A DNA stretch of 40,803 nt from Calditrichota bacterium (GTDB taxonomy: Bacteria; Calditrichota; Calditrichia; RBG-13-44-9; J042): the NCBI GenBank assembly GCA_013150955.1, contig JAADJD010000056.1, positions 1 to 40,803 on the forward strand. Direction: 5' to 3'. The notes below the pieces were generated by a model, which saw only the letters and a list, made by a program, of their open reading frames with translations, was not told the DNA's origin and made no database searches. Position numbers and translations under genes: made by a program. This document shows, piece by piece, positions 16,275 through 26,763 of the stretch; position 1 is the first letter of the stretch; each line of letters opens with the position of its first letter.

Positions 16275-16358
16275 ATCCATGTTTTGACTCCATCATTTAA
16301 ATTTAGTCATTCAACCGAACATTTTCCAACAGATTTTACGATCGTCCCACGGCAGACG

Positions 16359-16739
16359 TCAATTTCGCTTGAGATAAACCTTGTGGCTGGGATAGGTGCC
16401 ATTATACTTGCGAGCCACTTCCTCCAGAAATTTTCCCATTCGCACCAGGTTCTCTTCGGTAATTTCCATTTCAATGGAAAATACCACCGACAGGCGCCGG
16501 GTGCCGTCACTTTCCTGCTGGTGGATTTCGTACTCTTCAATTTCGAAACCGATTTCATCCAGGTACACGGTGGCTTTGCCCAGATCCTCCACCACCGTAA
16601 AATCCAGGGTATTCACCACCCGGCACCGTTCACCGGGCTGGACGGGGAACCGAAAAACTCGCATCAATAGCTGGTGAATGGTGTCGTCCTGACGATCATA
16701 ATTTCCTGTGGTATCGTGGGTGACGCCCCGGTTGTTCAT
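16359..16739 (-). CDS. Small alpha/beta protein, possibly RraB-like
   Basis: 126 aa. The start at 16739 is chosen because GGGAG lies upstream; the frame runs on much farther but overlaps the methyltransferase gene and loses sense there. Residues 35-126 form a compact domain with LDFTVVEDLGKATVYLDEIG, FEIEEYEIHQ, LSVVFSIEMEITEENLVRMG and the ending EEVARKYNGTYPSHKVYLKR. This strand-helix order and the YNGTY ending resemble the RraB/ribonuclease-E-inhibitor family, which is weak evidence. It begins 17 nt after the methyltransferase stop, so the two are cotranscribed. A role in RNA turnover would be speculation. Confidence 0.55.
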   Translation of the reverse strand: MNNRGVTHDTTGNYDRQDDTIHQLLMRVFRFPVQPGERCRVVNTLDFTVVEDLGKATVYLDEIGFEIEEYEIHQQESDGTRRLSVVFSIEMEITEENLVRMGKFLEEVARKYNGTYPSHKVYLKRN

Positions 16740-16756
16740 GATGGGCTCTCCCTTTA

Positions 16757-17452
16757 TCAAATGACATAGGGAATGAATCGTTTCACCCGCCGGGCATACG
16801 CCTGATACGCCTCGCCAAATTCTTCTTGCAATTGTTTTTCTTCGTACCGCGCCAACCAGACATACGCTGCAATCAGAATGGGCCACAAAATAAGGGTAAT
16901 CAGCGTGGGCCAGTGCAACACCCATCCAGTTATGAACAGCAGGATCCCGGTATACTGGGGATGACGCACCCAGCGGTAAATGCCATCTGTAACCAGTCCC
17001 TGCGCCCGATGAATGCGCTGCCAGCCCAGAGCAATGCACACCAGTCCAATCAGGCTTAACAGGGTACCAATCTTTGCCGGCCAGTGTCCCAGAAATCCAA
17101 AGTAATTTCGGGTCAATTCGGGAATGTCCACCAGCGGAGCGAATAAGAACAGCAACAATGGCCAGCCAAACATTTCGGTCATCAATGCAATGACAAAGGC
17201 AATGAACACCCCGCGAGAAGACCAGACGCCTTTGGTAGGGCGCCGATAGCGAAATAACAGCAAAAACGCCAGCACCATGGCAATATTGATAAAAATGAGC
17301 GCTTCCTTTCCCAGATGTTCCCGAATCCAGCGCACCGTAACGGGCGGCCCATGATGCGGCAATAACTCCACCCCGTAAATGATGAAAAACAACCCGATGG
17401 CTCCCAGTCCCACCACGGTCTGTATGGTCAGCCAGACGTTTCGTTCTCCCAT
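16757..17452 (-). CDS. Isoprenylcysteine-methyltransferase-like membrane protein
   Basis: 231 aa with about six membrane helices. The C-terminal half carries the ICMT/PEMT-type signature: GLVTDGIYRWVRHPQYTGIL (SAM-binding loop with RHPxY), then ARYEEKQLQEEFGEAYQAYA and the ending RRVKRFIP. Bacterial relatives methylate lipid-like or other small membrane substrates, and the true substrate here is unknown. The ATG at 17452 is chosen for the strong site AAAGGAGGCC; a longer frame from 17551 would add a Met/Glu/His-rich leader (GHPEETEMG) with no ribosome site. It is cotranscribed with the small gene downstream. Confidence 0.8.
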   Translation of the reverse strand: MGERNVWLTIQTVVGLGAIGLFFIIYGVELLPHHGPPVTVRWIREHLGKEALIFINIAMVLAFLLLFRYRRPTKGVWSSRGVFIAFVIALMTEMFGWPLLLFLFAPLVDIPELTRNYFGFLGHWPAKIGTLLSLIGLVCIALGWQRIHRAQGLVTDGIYRWVRHPQYTGILLFITGWVLHWPTLITLILWPILIAAYVWLARYEEKQLQEEFGEAYQAYARRVKRFIPYVI

Positions 17453-17732
17453 AAACGGCCTCCTTTTTTGGACGTGCTCTTTTTGCTTTCCAGAGGTGCC
17501 CATTTCCGTTTCTTCAGGATGCCCCATGATGCCATCCATTCCGATATCCATCCGTGGGCCAATCGATGGCTGCAGGCCGCGTTTGCTTCAAACGCATGTT
17601 CTCTTTTTTCTTTACAAAATAAAAAATTTTATCATCTTCTGCAAAACGAAACCGGCGGCAACGCAAAAAACCTCTCAGTTCATCCGAACCCCTGCCCTCA
17701 ATCTCCTTCACCCTGTCTTCTGTCTATATTAA

Positions 17733-17896
17733 AATCAAATTATGCAATAAACCGCGAATCGCGCGAATGAAATCAAAACATATCCCCAAAATCGCGAATA
17801 AGCCCTGGAACACATTTTCATCCAAACACAATCCAATGTAGGTTTTATTGGTGTTCATTCGTGTCATTCGTAGGCGATTGCTTAATCTGGGTTAAA
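17733..17896. repeat. Dispersed repeat family A, copy 4
   Basis: Left end AAATTATGCAATAAACCGCG, right end TCGTAGGCGATTGCTTAATC then TGGGTT. The CATCCA core is present. The element sits 60-90 bp upstream of the metH start. The rest of 17453-17982 is AT-rich promoter territory with no gene. Confidence 0.8.
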
Positions 17897-17982
17897 ATTT
17901 TAGGTAGTGGATCAAGTGTTTTTTTCCATACCCGATAAAATTTTATTAAATTAGCCGTCACATGAAACAGAAGGTAGGTATC

Positions 17983-20900
17983 ATGAAGCACCCATATTAC
18001 GCGGATCACCCCATTCACCGAATCCTTGAAAAACGCATCATGGTGCTGGATGGAGCCATGGGCACCATGATTCAACGATATAAATTGACCGAAGCGGATT
18101 TTCGGGGAACAGCGTTTCGGGATCATCCCAAGGATTTGAAAGGGAATAACGATTTGCTGTGTTTGACCCGTCCGGATGTGATTGAGGAAATTCATCGGGC
18201 ATATCTGGAGGCAGGCGCGGACATCATCGAGACCAACACATTTAACGCCAACGCCATATCCCAGAGCGATTACCAGATGGAAGCCCACGTTTACGAAATG
18301 AACCGTGCGGCAGCAGAAATCGCTCGTCGCGCCGCGGACGATTTCACCCGGCGCACACCAGAAAAACCCCGGTTTGTTGCCGGTGCCATCGGCCCCACCA
18401 ATCGAACCGCCTCCATGTCTCCGGACGTGAATCGTCCCGCATACCGCAATGTCACCTTCGACGATCTGGTGGCAGCCTACACCGAACAGGTGCGGGGCTT
18501 GATGGATGGTGGGGTGGACTTCCTGCTGGTGGAAACCATTTTTGATACCTTAAATGCCAAGGCAGCCTTTTTTGCCATTCAGTCTTATTTTGAAGAAACC
18601 GGGCGCCAGGTACCCATTATGGCCTCGGTAACCATCGTGGATGCCAGTGGACGCACGCTTTCGGGGCAGACCCTGGAGGCATTCTGGATATCGATTTCCC
18701 ATGTGCCCCTGCTGAGCATCGGGATCAACTGTTCGCTGGGGCCGGCAGAAATGCGCCCCCACCTGGAAGAATTGTCCCGGATGGTTCCCATTTACACCAG
18801 CGTGTATCCCAATGCGGGATTGCCCAACGAGTTTGGGGAATATGATCTGGAAGCCGGGCCCATGGCCCAATATCTAAAAGACTTCGCCGAAAGTGGATTT
18901 GTGAACATCGTTGGAGGCTGTTGTGGCACCACTCCCGAACACATCGGGCAGATTGCCCGGCTGGTGGCTGACCTTCCTCCCCGCACCCTGCCTGAAATTA
19001 AACCCCTTCCTCAATTTAGTGGACTGGAAGCCCTGACCATTCGACCGGATTCAAATTTTATTAACATTGGGGAACGCTGCAACGTGGCGGGCTCCCGTAA
19101 ATTTGCCCGCCTGATCCGGGAGGAACGTTTTGAAGAGGCGCTGGAGATCGCCCGTGTGCAGGTGGAAAACGGGGCTCAAATTCTGGACATTAACATGGAT
19201 GAGGCCATGCTGGATTCCCGGGCCGCCATGGTGCATTTCCTCAACCTGATCGCTTCCGAACCGGAAATCGCCCGGGTGCCCATCATGATCGATTCATCTA
19301 AATGGGAAGTCATCGAAGCGGGATTAAAATGCCTCCAGGGCAAGGGCATTGTCAACTCCATTAGCCTGAAGGAAGGAGAAGCGGCTTTCCGGGAACACGC
19401 CCGGCTCATCCGGCGTTATGGCGCCGCCATGGTGGTGATGGCATTCGATGAAAAAGGTCAAGCCGAGACCACTGAACATAAAGTTGAGGTGTGTAGCCGG
19501 GCATACCGCATTTTAACCCGAGAATTGGGCATTCCGCCGCAGGACATCATCTTCGATCCCAACATTTTTGCCGTTGCCACCGGTATTCCCGAGCACAACA
19601 CTTATGCCCTCAACTTCCTGGAAGCAACAAAATACATCAAAGCCCATTTACCGGGAGCCCTTGTCAGCGGAGGTGTGAGCAATCTATCGTTTTCCTTCCG
19701 GGGCAACAATGTCATTCGCGAGGCCATGCACTCCGCATTCCTCTACCATGCCATTCAGGCAGGCATGGACATGGGCATCGTCAATGCCGGCCAGATCCCG
19801 GTTTACGAAGACATCCCGCCGGAATTGCGCGAACGGGTTGAGGATGTGCTCTTTAATCGGCGTCCGGACGCAACCGAACGCTTAATTGCCTATGCAGAAA
19901 AAGTTAAAGGCCAAACCGTTTCCGAAAAAGAACAGGCGGCCTGGCGAAATGCCCCGGTGGAAGACCGCCTGATCCACGCCCTGATCAAAGGCATTACCGA
20001 ATACATTGAACAGGATGTGGAAGAGGCCCGGCAAAAATACGGGGATCCCCTTCGGGTAATTGAAGGGCCTTTGTTGAAAGGCATGAACATCGTCGGTGAT
20101 CTGTTTGGCACCGGAAAAATGTTTCTCCCGCAGGTGGTGAAAAGTGCCCGGGTCATGAAAAAAGCGGTGGCCTACCTGGTGCCGTATCTGGAAGAGCAAA
20201 AGCGCCGCACCCTGACGCCGACCGCGAAAAAGAAGATCCTTCTGGCAACGGTGAAAGGCGACGTGCACGACATCGGGAAAAACATTGTGGGGGTGGTACT
20301 TTCTTGTAACAATTACGAGGTCATCGATCTGGGCGTTATGACTCCCGCCAACAAAATCTTGGAAGTGGCCCGCAAGGAAAACGTGGATATTATTGGCCTG
20401 AGCGGACTCATCACCCCATCTTTAGAAGAGATGGTGCACGTGGCCGAGGAACTGGAGCGGGAGGGGATGGATATCCCCCTGCTCATCGGGGGTGCCACTA
20501 CGTCCAAGATTCACACGGCGGTGAAGATTGCGCCGCGGTACCATGCCCCCACCATTCACGTGCTGGATGCCTCCCGGGCCGTTGGCGTGGTGAGCAATCT
20601 ACTCTCCGCAAAAGATCGGGAACAATTCCTGCGGGTGATTCAGGAAGAATATGATCGCATCCGCAGGGAACATGAAAAGAAGATGGCCCATCGTCAACTC
20701 ATCCCACTGGAGGAAGCCCGTAAAAACCGATTGAAAATCGATTGGAAAACGGCTCCCATCCTCAAACCTCGATTCCTGGGCCACCGATTGTTTACCCATT
20801 ACCCGCTTGATCCCCTGCCCCGCTGGATTGACTGGACGCCCTTCTTCCAGACCTGGGAAATGAAGGGCAAATTTCCTGAGATTCTGGACGATCCCCGGTA

Positions 20901-21681
20901 CGGGAAAGAAGCGCGACAGCTTTATGAGGACGCCCGAAAAATGCTGGAAGATGTGGTTACGAACAAGAAGCTGGAAGCGCGGGCAGCGGTGGCATTTTAC
21001 CCCGCCAACAGCATCGGGGATGACGTTGAAGTGTACAGCGACGAAAGCCGCAGCCAATTGCTCACCGTTTTTCATTTTCTGCGGCAGCAAACCCGAAAGT
21101 CCAATAATCGGCCCAACCTGTGCCTGGCCGACTTCATTGCCCCGCGAGACAGCGGGCGCATCGATTATATCGGAGTGTTTGCCGCCAGCTGTGCATTCCA
21201 CATGAAGGAGCTGCAAACAGAATATAAAAAGCGACATGATGATTATCATTCGATCATGGTTAGCGCGCTGGCCATTCGGTTAACCGAAGCCCTGGCGGAG
21301 CACCTCCATTACATGGTGCGCACAGAGCTGTGGGGTTACGCACCGGACGAAAATCTATCCAGCGAAGATATTCTCAACGAAAAATATCAGGGTATTCGAC
21401 CGGCGCCAGGTTATCCCGCCTGTCCCGATCACTCGGAAACGCCTTCCATTTTTAAAGTACTGAACCTGCCGGATTCCATGGACATGCGGGTGAACGAAGA
21501 CGGTACCATTACCCCACCGATAATGATTTACGGCTGGTACTTTGCCAGTCCACACGCCGAATATTTTGGTGTGGGCCGATTGGCAAAAGATCAAATCATG
21601 GATTACGCGCGACGAAAAGGCGTATCCGTCGAACGCATTGAACGGCGTCTCCGCGTCCTGCTGGCGTACGATCCTTCCTGA
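17983..21681 (+). CDS. metH: Cobalamin-dependent methionine synthase
   Basis: 1232 aa, close to the usual 1230. It transfers the methyl group of 5-methyltetrahydrofolate to homocysteine through methylcobalamin. All four modules are present. The homocysteine domain (about 10-330) begins [10 protein letters not shown] and has zinc cysteines in GINCSLGP and GGCCGTTP. The folate-binding domain (about 345-640) has [16 protein letters not shown]. The cobalamin cap and binding domain contains [20 protein letters not shown], with the cobalt-ligating His near residue 762 and [13 protein letters not shown]. The C-terminal SAM-reactivation domain has [12 protein letters not shown] and [13 protein letters not shown]. 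The ATG at 17983 is preferred because AAGGTAGG precedes it; 17962 is an alternative. No cobalamin riboswitch was recognised upstream. A terminator follows. Confidence 0.97.
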   Translation: MKHPYYADHPIHRILEKRIMVLDGAMGTMIQRYKLTEADFRGTAFRDHPKDLKGNNDLLCLTRPDVIEEIHRAYLEAGADIIETNTFNANAISQSDYQMEAHVYEMNRAAAEIARRAADDFTRRTPEKPRFVAGAIGPTNRTASMSPDVNRPAYRNVTFDDLVAAYTEQVRGLMDGGVDFLLVETIFDTLNAKAAFFAIQSYFEETGRQVPIMASVTIVDASGRTLSGQTLEAFWISISHVPLLSIGINCSLGPAEMRPHLEELSRMVPIYTSVYPNAGLPNEFGEYDLEAGPMAQYLKDFAESGFVNIVGGCCGTTPEHIGQIARLVADLPPRTLPEIKPLPQFSGLEALTIRPDSNFINIGERCNVAGSRKFARLIREERFEEALEIARVQVENGAQILDINMDEAMLDSRAAMVHFLNLIASEPEIARVPIMIDSSKWEVIEAGLKCLQGKGIVNSISLKEGEAAFREHARLIRRYGAAMVVMAFDEKGQAETTEHKVEVCSRAYRILTRELGIPPQDIIFDPNIFAVATGIPEHNTYALNFLEATKYIKAHLPGALVSGGVSNLSFSFRGNNVIREAMHSAFLYHAIQAGMDMGIVNAGQIPVYEDIPPELRERVEDVLFNRRPDATERLIAYAEKVKGQTVSEKEQAAWRNAPVEDRLIHALIKGITEYIEQDVEEARQKYGDPLRVIEGPLLKGMNIVGDLFGTGKMFLPQVVKSARVMKKAVAYLVPYLEEQKRRTLTPTAKKKILLATVKGDVHDIGKNIVGVVLSCNNYEVIDLGVMTPANKILEVARKENVDIIGLSGLITPSLEEMVHVAEELEREGMDIPLLIGGATTSKIHTAVKIAPRYHAPTIHVLDASRAVGVVSNLLSAKDREQFLRVIQEEYDRIRREHEKKMAHRQLIPLEEARKNRLKIDWKTAPILKPRFLGHRLFTHYPLDPLPRWIDWTPFFQTWEMKGKFPEILDDPRYGKEARQLYEDARKMLEDVVTNKKLEARAAVAFYPANSIGDDVEVYSDESRSQLLTVFHFLRQQTRKSNNRPNLCLADFIAPRDSGRIDYIGVFAASCAFHMKELQTEYKKRHDDYHSIMVSALAIRLTEALAEHLHYMVRTELWGYAPDENLSSEDILNEKYQGIRPAPGYPACPDHSETPSIFKVLNLPDSMDMRVNEDGTITPPIMIYGWYFASPHAEYFGVGRLAKDQIMDYARRKGVSVERIERRLRVLLAYDPS

Positions 21682-21699
21682 ACAATTTTACTGCCTCAT

Positions 21700-21747
21700 C
21701 CCCCGCCGTTGAATTCGCTGTATTGTTTTCAACGGCGGGGATTTTTC
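21700..21747 (+). terminator. Rho-independent terminator after metH
   Basis: A 13-bp perfect stem CCCCGCCGTTGAA / TTCAACGGCGGGG (21701-21713 and 21728-21740) with a 14-nt loop is followed by ATTTTT. It begins about 20 bp after the stop codon. Confidence 0.93.
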
Positions 21748-21962
21748 ACCCACCAACAGAATGCATCTTGAAAAATCGGGCAATTTTTTTTAGATTTTGT
21801 TTGCATTCGTAAACAAAACCACGCAAGCAATTAATTTTCAACATACATTCGTATTCTTAGTACAGGAACGACTTTTCTGAATCAGGGCAGGGGAAGATTC
21901 TTTTCCCTGTGGACGATTCTTTGTTGTTTGGCAAGTCTTTCAACCACATTGTGCTATTTTGG

Positions 21963-21991
21963 TTGACAAAAAATTCGTGCACTTTGATAAC
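21963..21991 (+). promoter_or_regulatory. Promoter-like pair overlapping the kinase gene start
   Basis: A perfect TTGACA (21963-21968) and GATAAC (21986-21991) are spaced by 17 bp. The predicted transcription start falls at about 21998, next to ATG at 22001. This argues against the upstream TTG start and would make the message nearly leaderless. Confidence 0.4.
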
Positions 21992-22000
21992 TCGAATCTT

Positions 22001-24628
22001 ATGAACCAGCGGTTCAACCGACACCCATTAAACCCATTTTTTTATTTCCGGTTGCTTACGTTTCGATGGGTGATTTGCCTGATCGGTATCTGGCTGTTCA
22101 CCGGCTGTGGTTCGATTCAAATCAATCATCGACCGCTGGAATCTTATTATCGTTTTCCTTTTAAGAGTGAAATGAAGAAAAACATCGGAAAGCGTGTTAC
22201 CGGTCAAACCATCATTGCGGTTGATTTTGACGGGGATGGAAATGACGAATTCATTGATATGTATAACAGCTTTCCCCGGGGACTCTCTATGGTGACTTTC
22301 AAAACTCGATGGCTGGTTACCATCGATGGCATCCATGATACTGCTTTTTTTTCCTATATTGATCGCCTGGACCGGGATAATGATGGCCAGTATGAATTAT
22401 TATTCGGTCTGGAAAAAATCAATCATTATGAATTGTGGATGGTCACCCCGGTTTATCAACCCCGAATAAAAAAATGGATTGTTGGGAAAAAAAGTGAGGT
22501 CGTCCCTGGTTATTCAGGACAAATATCACTTTCAGAAAGCATTGTCCTTCAAAAAGACCCTTTAAAAGTGCTTCTGTCGATCATCCCAACATTCAGGCCT
22601 CTACCCCGGCACATTCTGTTATATAATACGGAAAGTCAACAAATTGAATGGAATGTTCCTGTTGGTCCCATTCCCAGAGGATATTGTGTGGGGAAATTTC
22701 TCCCGGATGGAGAAACGGGAATTCTGGTGGGCAGCTATGCCCCCGGGAACGGTGCGGAAGCCAATGGCATGTCTGATCACAATAGCTGGTTAATTCTGCT
22801 GGACTTCAATGGGCGCATTCGCTATAAAAAGTCGCTGGGAGAATACGGCTCATTTATCCACATCAGCCCCCGACCATTTCTGAATCCCCACAAAGAATGG
22901 AGCGTGTTGATCTTGCGAAACGCGTATTCCCGATTTCAGAAAGAACCGGATTTTGTGGCCGTCTGGAACTGGACCCATCGGGAAGATTTTCGTCGGCTTT
23001 ATTTTCGGGAGGGCATCCAGCACAATTCTCAGCTCTTTTACAAAAATGCAGAAACGGGTCACTGGGAAGTTGTTTTCACTCTCAAGAACGGTGCACTGGT
23101 GCGGGTAGATCAGAATCTGGAGATTCTGGCCTATGAGAAACCCGATTTTAAATTCAATCAGGAATCTGCCCGATTTGTTGTTGCCGAAAATCTAATTGGC
23201 GATTACCGCCAGGAATTTGTATTGGATGACAATGAGCACAGCTTTCTCTTGAATCCCGATTTTAAGCTCCTGGCCAAGGAAGATTTTCAAATAAACATAT
23301 ACTCTCTGTTTCACACCCGGCGGACGTACAGCTTTCTTCTGGTGTTGGATAAAGACCAGAATTACTATTTGATAAAGTTCAAACGAAACATTGGTTACTA
23401 CATTTTTAGACTGGGCCTTGCTTTGTTGATTTTAACCATGGCGTTTGCCGGAATTCGAATCCGTCGCGTCTGGAAAGCTTATCAAAACACGCTAAAGATG
23501 ACCCGCAGCAATGCGTTCCGCGCGTGGGTGCTGGAATCGCTGGATGTGGGCGTCCTGGTGTTCGATCGGGCCGGACGGCTGCAAACTATTAATCGAAAAG
23601 CACGGGAGATTCTGCAACTTCCCGACAAATTGCCAGAAAATTTGAAGACCCTGCACGAAAGTTTGAAACATTCCCCATTCACCCGAATCTCGCGCGTGGC
23701 CGAGAAATTGGAACGCGCCCGTACCACTTACATTCAGGAAGAATTTGAAGTCACAGAAGGCAACGAAGTCCGTCGATTCCTGATCACAGGCGAATTGCTA
23801 CTGGATGATGCCGGCCAGGTTCTGGGAAAAGCCATCTCGTTAAAAGATATTACCGAAAGTGCCCGATCGCGGGAAATTCAGGCCTGGTCGGAGATTGCCC
23901 GGCGGCTGGTTCACGAACTGAAAACCCCACTGTCCACCATGCTGCTGGCCGCCGAAAAACTGGAAAAATACCTCTCTGGACAATCCCACCCATCCTCATC
24001 AACAAATCTTCACACCTACCTGCATTACCTGTACCAGGAACTGGATCGGATTAAACAGATCAGCCTGTCTCTGATGCAAATTACCGACATGAGCCATAAC
24101 GAACGCCGTCCCATCAACTTAAACCTGCTCATTCGGGAGTGCCTGGATCAATTGCAGAATTTAATGAAAGACAAAGTGCGCCTTAAACTTCAACTGGATA
24201 ATCAGCTCCCAACGATAAACGGAAATTTTAACCAGCTGTCCCTGGCAATCAGCAACATCATCAAAAACAGCGTAGAAGCGTCCGGTGAAAACGATGTGAT
24301 CCACATTTCCACCTATTTGGCACACGGGTTGCCAGACGGTAAACGTGGCGAAAAACCATTTGTGGTAGTGGAAATTGCGGATACCGGTATGGGAATACCC
24401 GAGTCCCTAAAACCGAAAATTTTCGAACCCTACATCAGCGGCAAAGAACATGGCACCGGTCTGGGATTATCCATCGTGAAAAAAGTGGTGGACGATCATC
24501 AGGGATGGATTTCTTACGAAAGCAAAGAAGGGGTGGGGACCACCTTCTGGCTGTATTTTCCGGCCCAGGTCACCCAGGTGGCCCGGGACACCGACGAACA
24601 AAATACCATCCCAAAAACCATAAATTAA
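22001..24628 (+). CDS. Sensor histidine kinase with extracytoplasmic FG-GAP-like domain
   Basis: 875 aa from ATG 22001; a TTG 42 nt upstream is an alternative. The N-terminus has a hydrophobic helix ending in the lipobox-like FTGC (Cys36). The next 430 residues are outside the membrane and strand-rich, with calcium-site-like VDFDGDGNDEF and DRDNDGQYELLFG as in FG-GAP/VCBS propellers. A membrane helix (about 468-487) is followed by a PAS domain (506-620, VLESLDVGVLVFDRAGRLQT), a HisKA domain with phospho-acceptor His638 in RRLVHELKTPLST and an ATPase domain (N box IIKNSVEAS, G boxes ADTGMGIP and GTGLGLS). It is a NtrB/NtrY-like kinase and should phosphorylate the regulator encoded 12 nt downstream. 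The ligand is unknown. Confidence 0.9.
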   Translation: MNQRFNRHPLNPFFYFRLLTFRWVICLIGIWLFTGCGSIQINHRPLESYYRFPFKSEMKKNIGKRVTGQTIIAVDFDGDGNDEFIDMYNSFPRGLSMVTFKTRWLVTIDGIHDTAFFSYIDRLDRDNDGQYELLFGLEKINHYELWMVTPVYQPRIKKWIVGKKSEVVPGYSGQISLSESIVLQKDPLKVLLSIIPTFRPLPRHILLYNTESQQIEWNVPVGPIPRGYCVGKFLPDGETGILVGSYAPGNGAEANGMSDHNSWLILLDFNGRIRYKKSLGEYGSFIHISPRPFLNPHKEWSVLILRNAYSRFQKEPDFVAVWNWTHREDFRRLYFREGIQHNSQLFYKNAETGHWEVVFTLKNGALVRVDQNLEILAYEKPDFKFNQESARFVVAENLIGDYRQEFVLDDNEHSFLLNPDFKLLAKEDFQINIYSLFHTRRTYSFLLVLDKDQNYYLIKFKRNIGYYIFRLGLALLILTMAFAGIRIRRVWKAYQNTLKMTRSNAFRAWVLESLDVGVLVFDRAGRLQTINRKAREILQLPDKLPENLKTLHESLKHSPFTRISRVAEKLERARTTYIQEEFEVTEGNEVRRFLITGELLLDDAGQVLGKAISLKDITESARSREIQAWSEIARRLVHELKTPLSTMLLAAEKLEKYLSGQSHPSSSTNLHTYLHYLYQELDRIKQISLSLMQITDMSHNERRPINLNLLIRECLDQLQNLMKDKVRLKLQLDNQLPTINGNFNQLSLAISNIIKNSVEASGENDVIHISTYLAHGLPDGKRGEKPFVVVEIADTGMGIPESLKPKIFEPYISGKEHGTGLGLSIVKKVVDDHQGWISYESKEGVGTTFWLYFPAQVTQVARDTDEQNTIPKTIN

Positions 24629-24640
24629 CAGAGTGGGTCC

Positions 24641-26023
24641 ATGACACCACGGGCAACCATTCTTCTGGTAGAGGACGATCCGAATTTTCGTTCTCTGGTG
24701 AAGGAATTTTTACTGGAAGAAAACTACCAGGTGCTGGAATGTGAACGGGGAGAACAGGCGCTAAAATTGCTGGAAGACCATCGGGAAATTGACCTGGTCC
24801 TGCTGGATCTGCGCTTACCGGATATGGATGGGATTGAAGTCCTGCAACGCAGCCTGGAGGTACATCCGGAACTGGCCATCATTATCATCAGCGCGCATGG
24901 GACGATCGAAATGGCGGTTCAGGCGGTTAAAATGGGGGCATACGATTTTCTGGAAAAACCCGTTTCTTCCAGCCGTCTGCTTCTAACAGTGCAGCGGGTA
25001 CTGGATTACCTGAACGTTCAGCGGGATCGGGCCCGGCTCCTGGAGGAAATCCGCAAACAATACCGGCTGGTTTGCGGCAGCGAAACCATGAAGCACATCC
25101 TCTCGGTCATCGATCGGATTGCCAGGACCAAGGCCACGGTGCTGATTACCGGAGAAAGCGGCACCGGAAAAGAGATTGTAGCCCGCGCCATCCATTTAAA
25201 CAGCGACCGCGCAGCCTTTCCATTTGTCGAAGTCAACTGCGCAGCCATTCCGGACAACCTGGTAGAAAGCGAACTATTCGGACACGTGAAGGGGGCCTTT
25301 ACGGGTGCCCTGCACAGCCACGATGGAAAATTTCAACTGGCCCACCGGGGTACGCTATTCCTGGATGAAATTGGCGACCTCAGCCTGGCTGCGCAGGCCA
25401 AGGTTCTCCGGGCCATCGAGACCTGTGAGGTGGTCAAAGTGGGAGGCGAAAAGGTCGAAAAGATTGACGTGCGATTGATTGTGGCCACCCACCAGGATCT
25501 GAAGCAAAAAATTGAAAAAGGCGAATTTCGCAGCGACCTGTACCACCGTATTAACGTGGTACCCATCCACATTCCACCATTGCGCGAGCGTCTGGACGAC
25601 ATTGTGCCCCTGGCCAATCATTTTCTGGAAGAATTCTCCGCCCAGTACAACCGCAAACGCCCCTACCTGACGGCCGATGCCAAGGCAGTGCTCATGGGAT
25701 ACCAGTGGCCGGGAAACGTGCGAGAACTTCGCAATTTGATGGAAAAGGTGGTCATTTTCGTCGACCGCCAGGACATTCACGGAAGGGATATTTCTAAATT
25801 TTTGTTCGAAACGCCGCATCCGGTGGTGGAGGACAACCAGCTCACCTACCACGAGGCCAAACGCCTGTTCGAACGCTCGTTTCTAATCGATCAGCTGGGT
25901 CGACACAACTGGAACATTTCCCAAACGGCCAAGGCAATCGGCATCGAGCGGAGCCACCTATACAAGATCATGGAGCGGCTAAACATCAAGGTGCCGTCAA
26001 ATAAAGGCGTGAATCATTTGTGA
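24641..26023 (+). CDS. NtrC-family sigma-54-dependent response regulator
   Basis: 460 aa. The receiver domain has EDD near the start and acceptor Asp56 in LVLLDLRLPDMDG. The AAA+ domain has Walker A GESGTGKE (171-178), GAFTGA (218-223) and Walker B FLDEIGD. The C-terminal Fis-type helix-turn-helix is in HNWNISQTAKAIGIERSHLY. All parts needed for phosphorylation-dependent activation of sigma-54 promoters are intact. It starts 12 nt after the stop of the kinase gene, so the pair is one operon and one pathway. Its targets are not visible here. It differs enough from the regulator at 4710 that the two are paralogues, not recent duplicates. Confidence 0.96.
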   Translation: MTPRATILLVEDDPNFRSLVKEFLLEENYQVLECERGEQALKLLEDHREIDLVLLDLRLPDMDGIEVLQRSLEVHPELAIIIISAHGTIEMAVQAVKMGAYDFLEKPVSSSRLLLTVQRVLDYLNVQRDRARLLEEIRKQYRLVCGSETMKHILSVIDRIARTKATVLITGESGTGKEIVARAIHLNSDRAAFPFVEVNCAAIPDNLVESELFGHVKGAFTGALHSHDGKFQLAHRGTLFLDEIGDLSLAAQAKVLRAIETCEVVKVGGEKVEKIDVRLIVATHQDLKQKIEKGEFRSDLYHRINVVPIHIPPLRERLDDIVPLANHFLEEFSAQYNRKRPYLTADAKAVLMGYQWPGNVRELRNLMEKVVIFVDRQDIHGRDISKFLFETPHPVVEDNQLTYHEAKRLFERSFLIDQLGRHNWNISQTAKAIGIERSHLYKIMERLNIKVPSNKGVNHL

Positions 26024-26109
26024 TCTGTGTCAAATCACCCGCAACCCGTGATTTTCTTCGTGGATATTCTGACACATGCAGTGGAGGGAACTGCCTGTTC
26101 CCTGAAATT

Positions 26110-26206
26110 CGCATTTAACCCAAATGATGCATAAGCCTACGAATCACACGAATTCACACGAACAAAAATTATAACATCACCCGTTGTGCGAATTAGACAA
26201 CCCAAA
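26110..26206. repeat. Half element of family A joined to a family C element
   Basis: The left arm of family A (AACCCAAATGATGCATAAGC, then ACGAATCACACGAATTCACA) breaks off after ACAAAAATTATAA. It is followed by CCCGTTGTGCGAATTAG and then the family C palindrome. The same junction sequence occurs at 40614-40631. Confidence 0.7.
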
Positions 26207-26358
26207 CCGTTAAAACGGTTCTATCATTTAGTTATTACTGGCGTTGTTCACCCAGATAAATCTGGGTGTTAATGAATGAGAATTTCTATTAACTCCTGGC
26301 TTCAGCCAGGAGAATTGATGATGTGACGGATGAATGATGAACCGTTTTAATGGTTTTC
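26207..26358. repeat. Dispersed repeat family C, copy 1
   Basis: This is a chain of hairpins: the palindrome AACCGTTAAAACGGTT, then CACCCAGATAAATCTGGGTG, then CTCCTGGCTTCAGCCAGGAG, and a closing AACCGTTTTAATGGTTTT. It is about 150 bp and non-coding. A second copy with reversed interior is at 40654-40803. Confidence 0.8.
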
Positions 26359-26376
26359 TAAATACTTACTTTTATC

Positions 26377-26672
26377 GCAGATAATGCATTAAACCGCGAA
26401 TCACGCGAATGAAACCAAAAAATGTCGACAAAAACGCGAATAAGCTATGGAACACATTTTCATCCAGACACATTCCAATGTATTTTATTGGTTTTATTTG
26501 TGTTAATTCGTGTCATTCGTAGGCTATTGCTTAATCTGGGATTAATCTGGGATCAAATGGATTTTATTATTTTCATTCGTTTTAATTCGTGTAATTCGTA
26601 GGCTCATGCATAATTTGAGAATATTCGAATTCATTCGTGTGATTCATGGTCGAATGCATTATTTGGGTTTGA
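26377..26672. repeat. Dispersed repeat family A, copy 5 plus two right-arm fragments
   Basis: A full copy at about 26377-26552 (left ATAATGCATTAAACCGCG, right GGCTATTGCTTAATCTGGG) is followed by two partial right arms, ending near 26622 (GGCTCATGCATAATTTGAG) and 26670 (CGAATGCATTATTTGGGTTT). No gene is visible in 26024-26763. Confidence 0.75.
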
Positions 26673-26763
26673 AGCTAAAAATTGGGGTAAAACCATCTGC
26701 TGGGGAAAAATTTGTGCCCGGCTAAAGAGATAACTCCGGCATCATCGCCAGCAAGCGTCATTA

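Noticed and set aside
17453-17551. N-terminal extension of the methyltransferase with a Met/His/Glu-rich leader
   Set aside because: A strong ribosome site lies directly before the inner ATG at 17452 and none before 17551.
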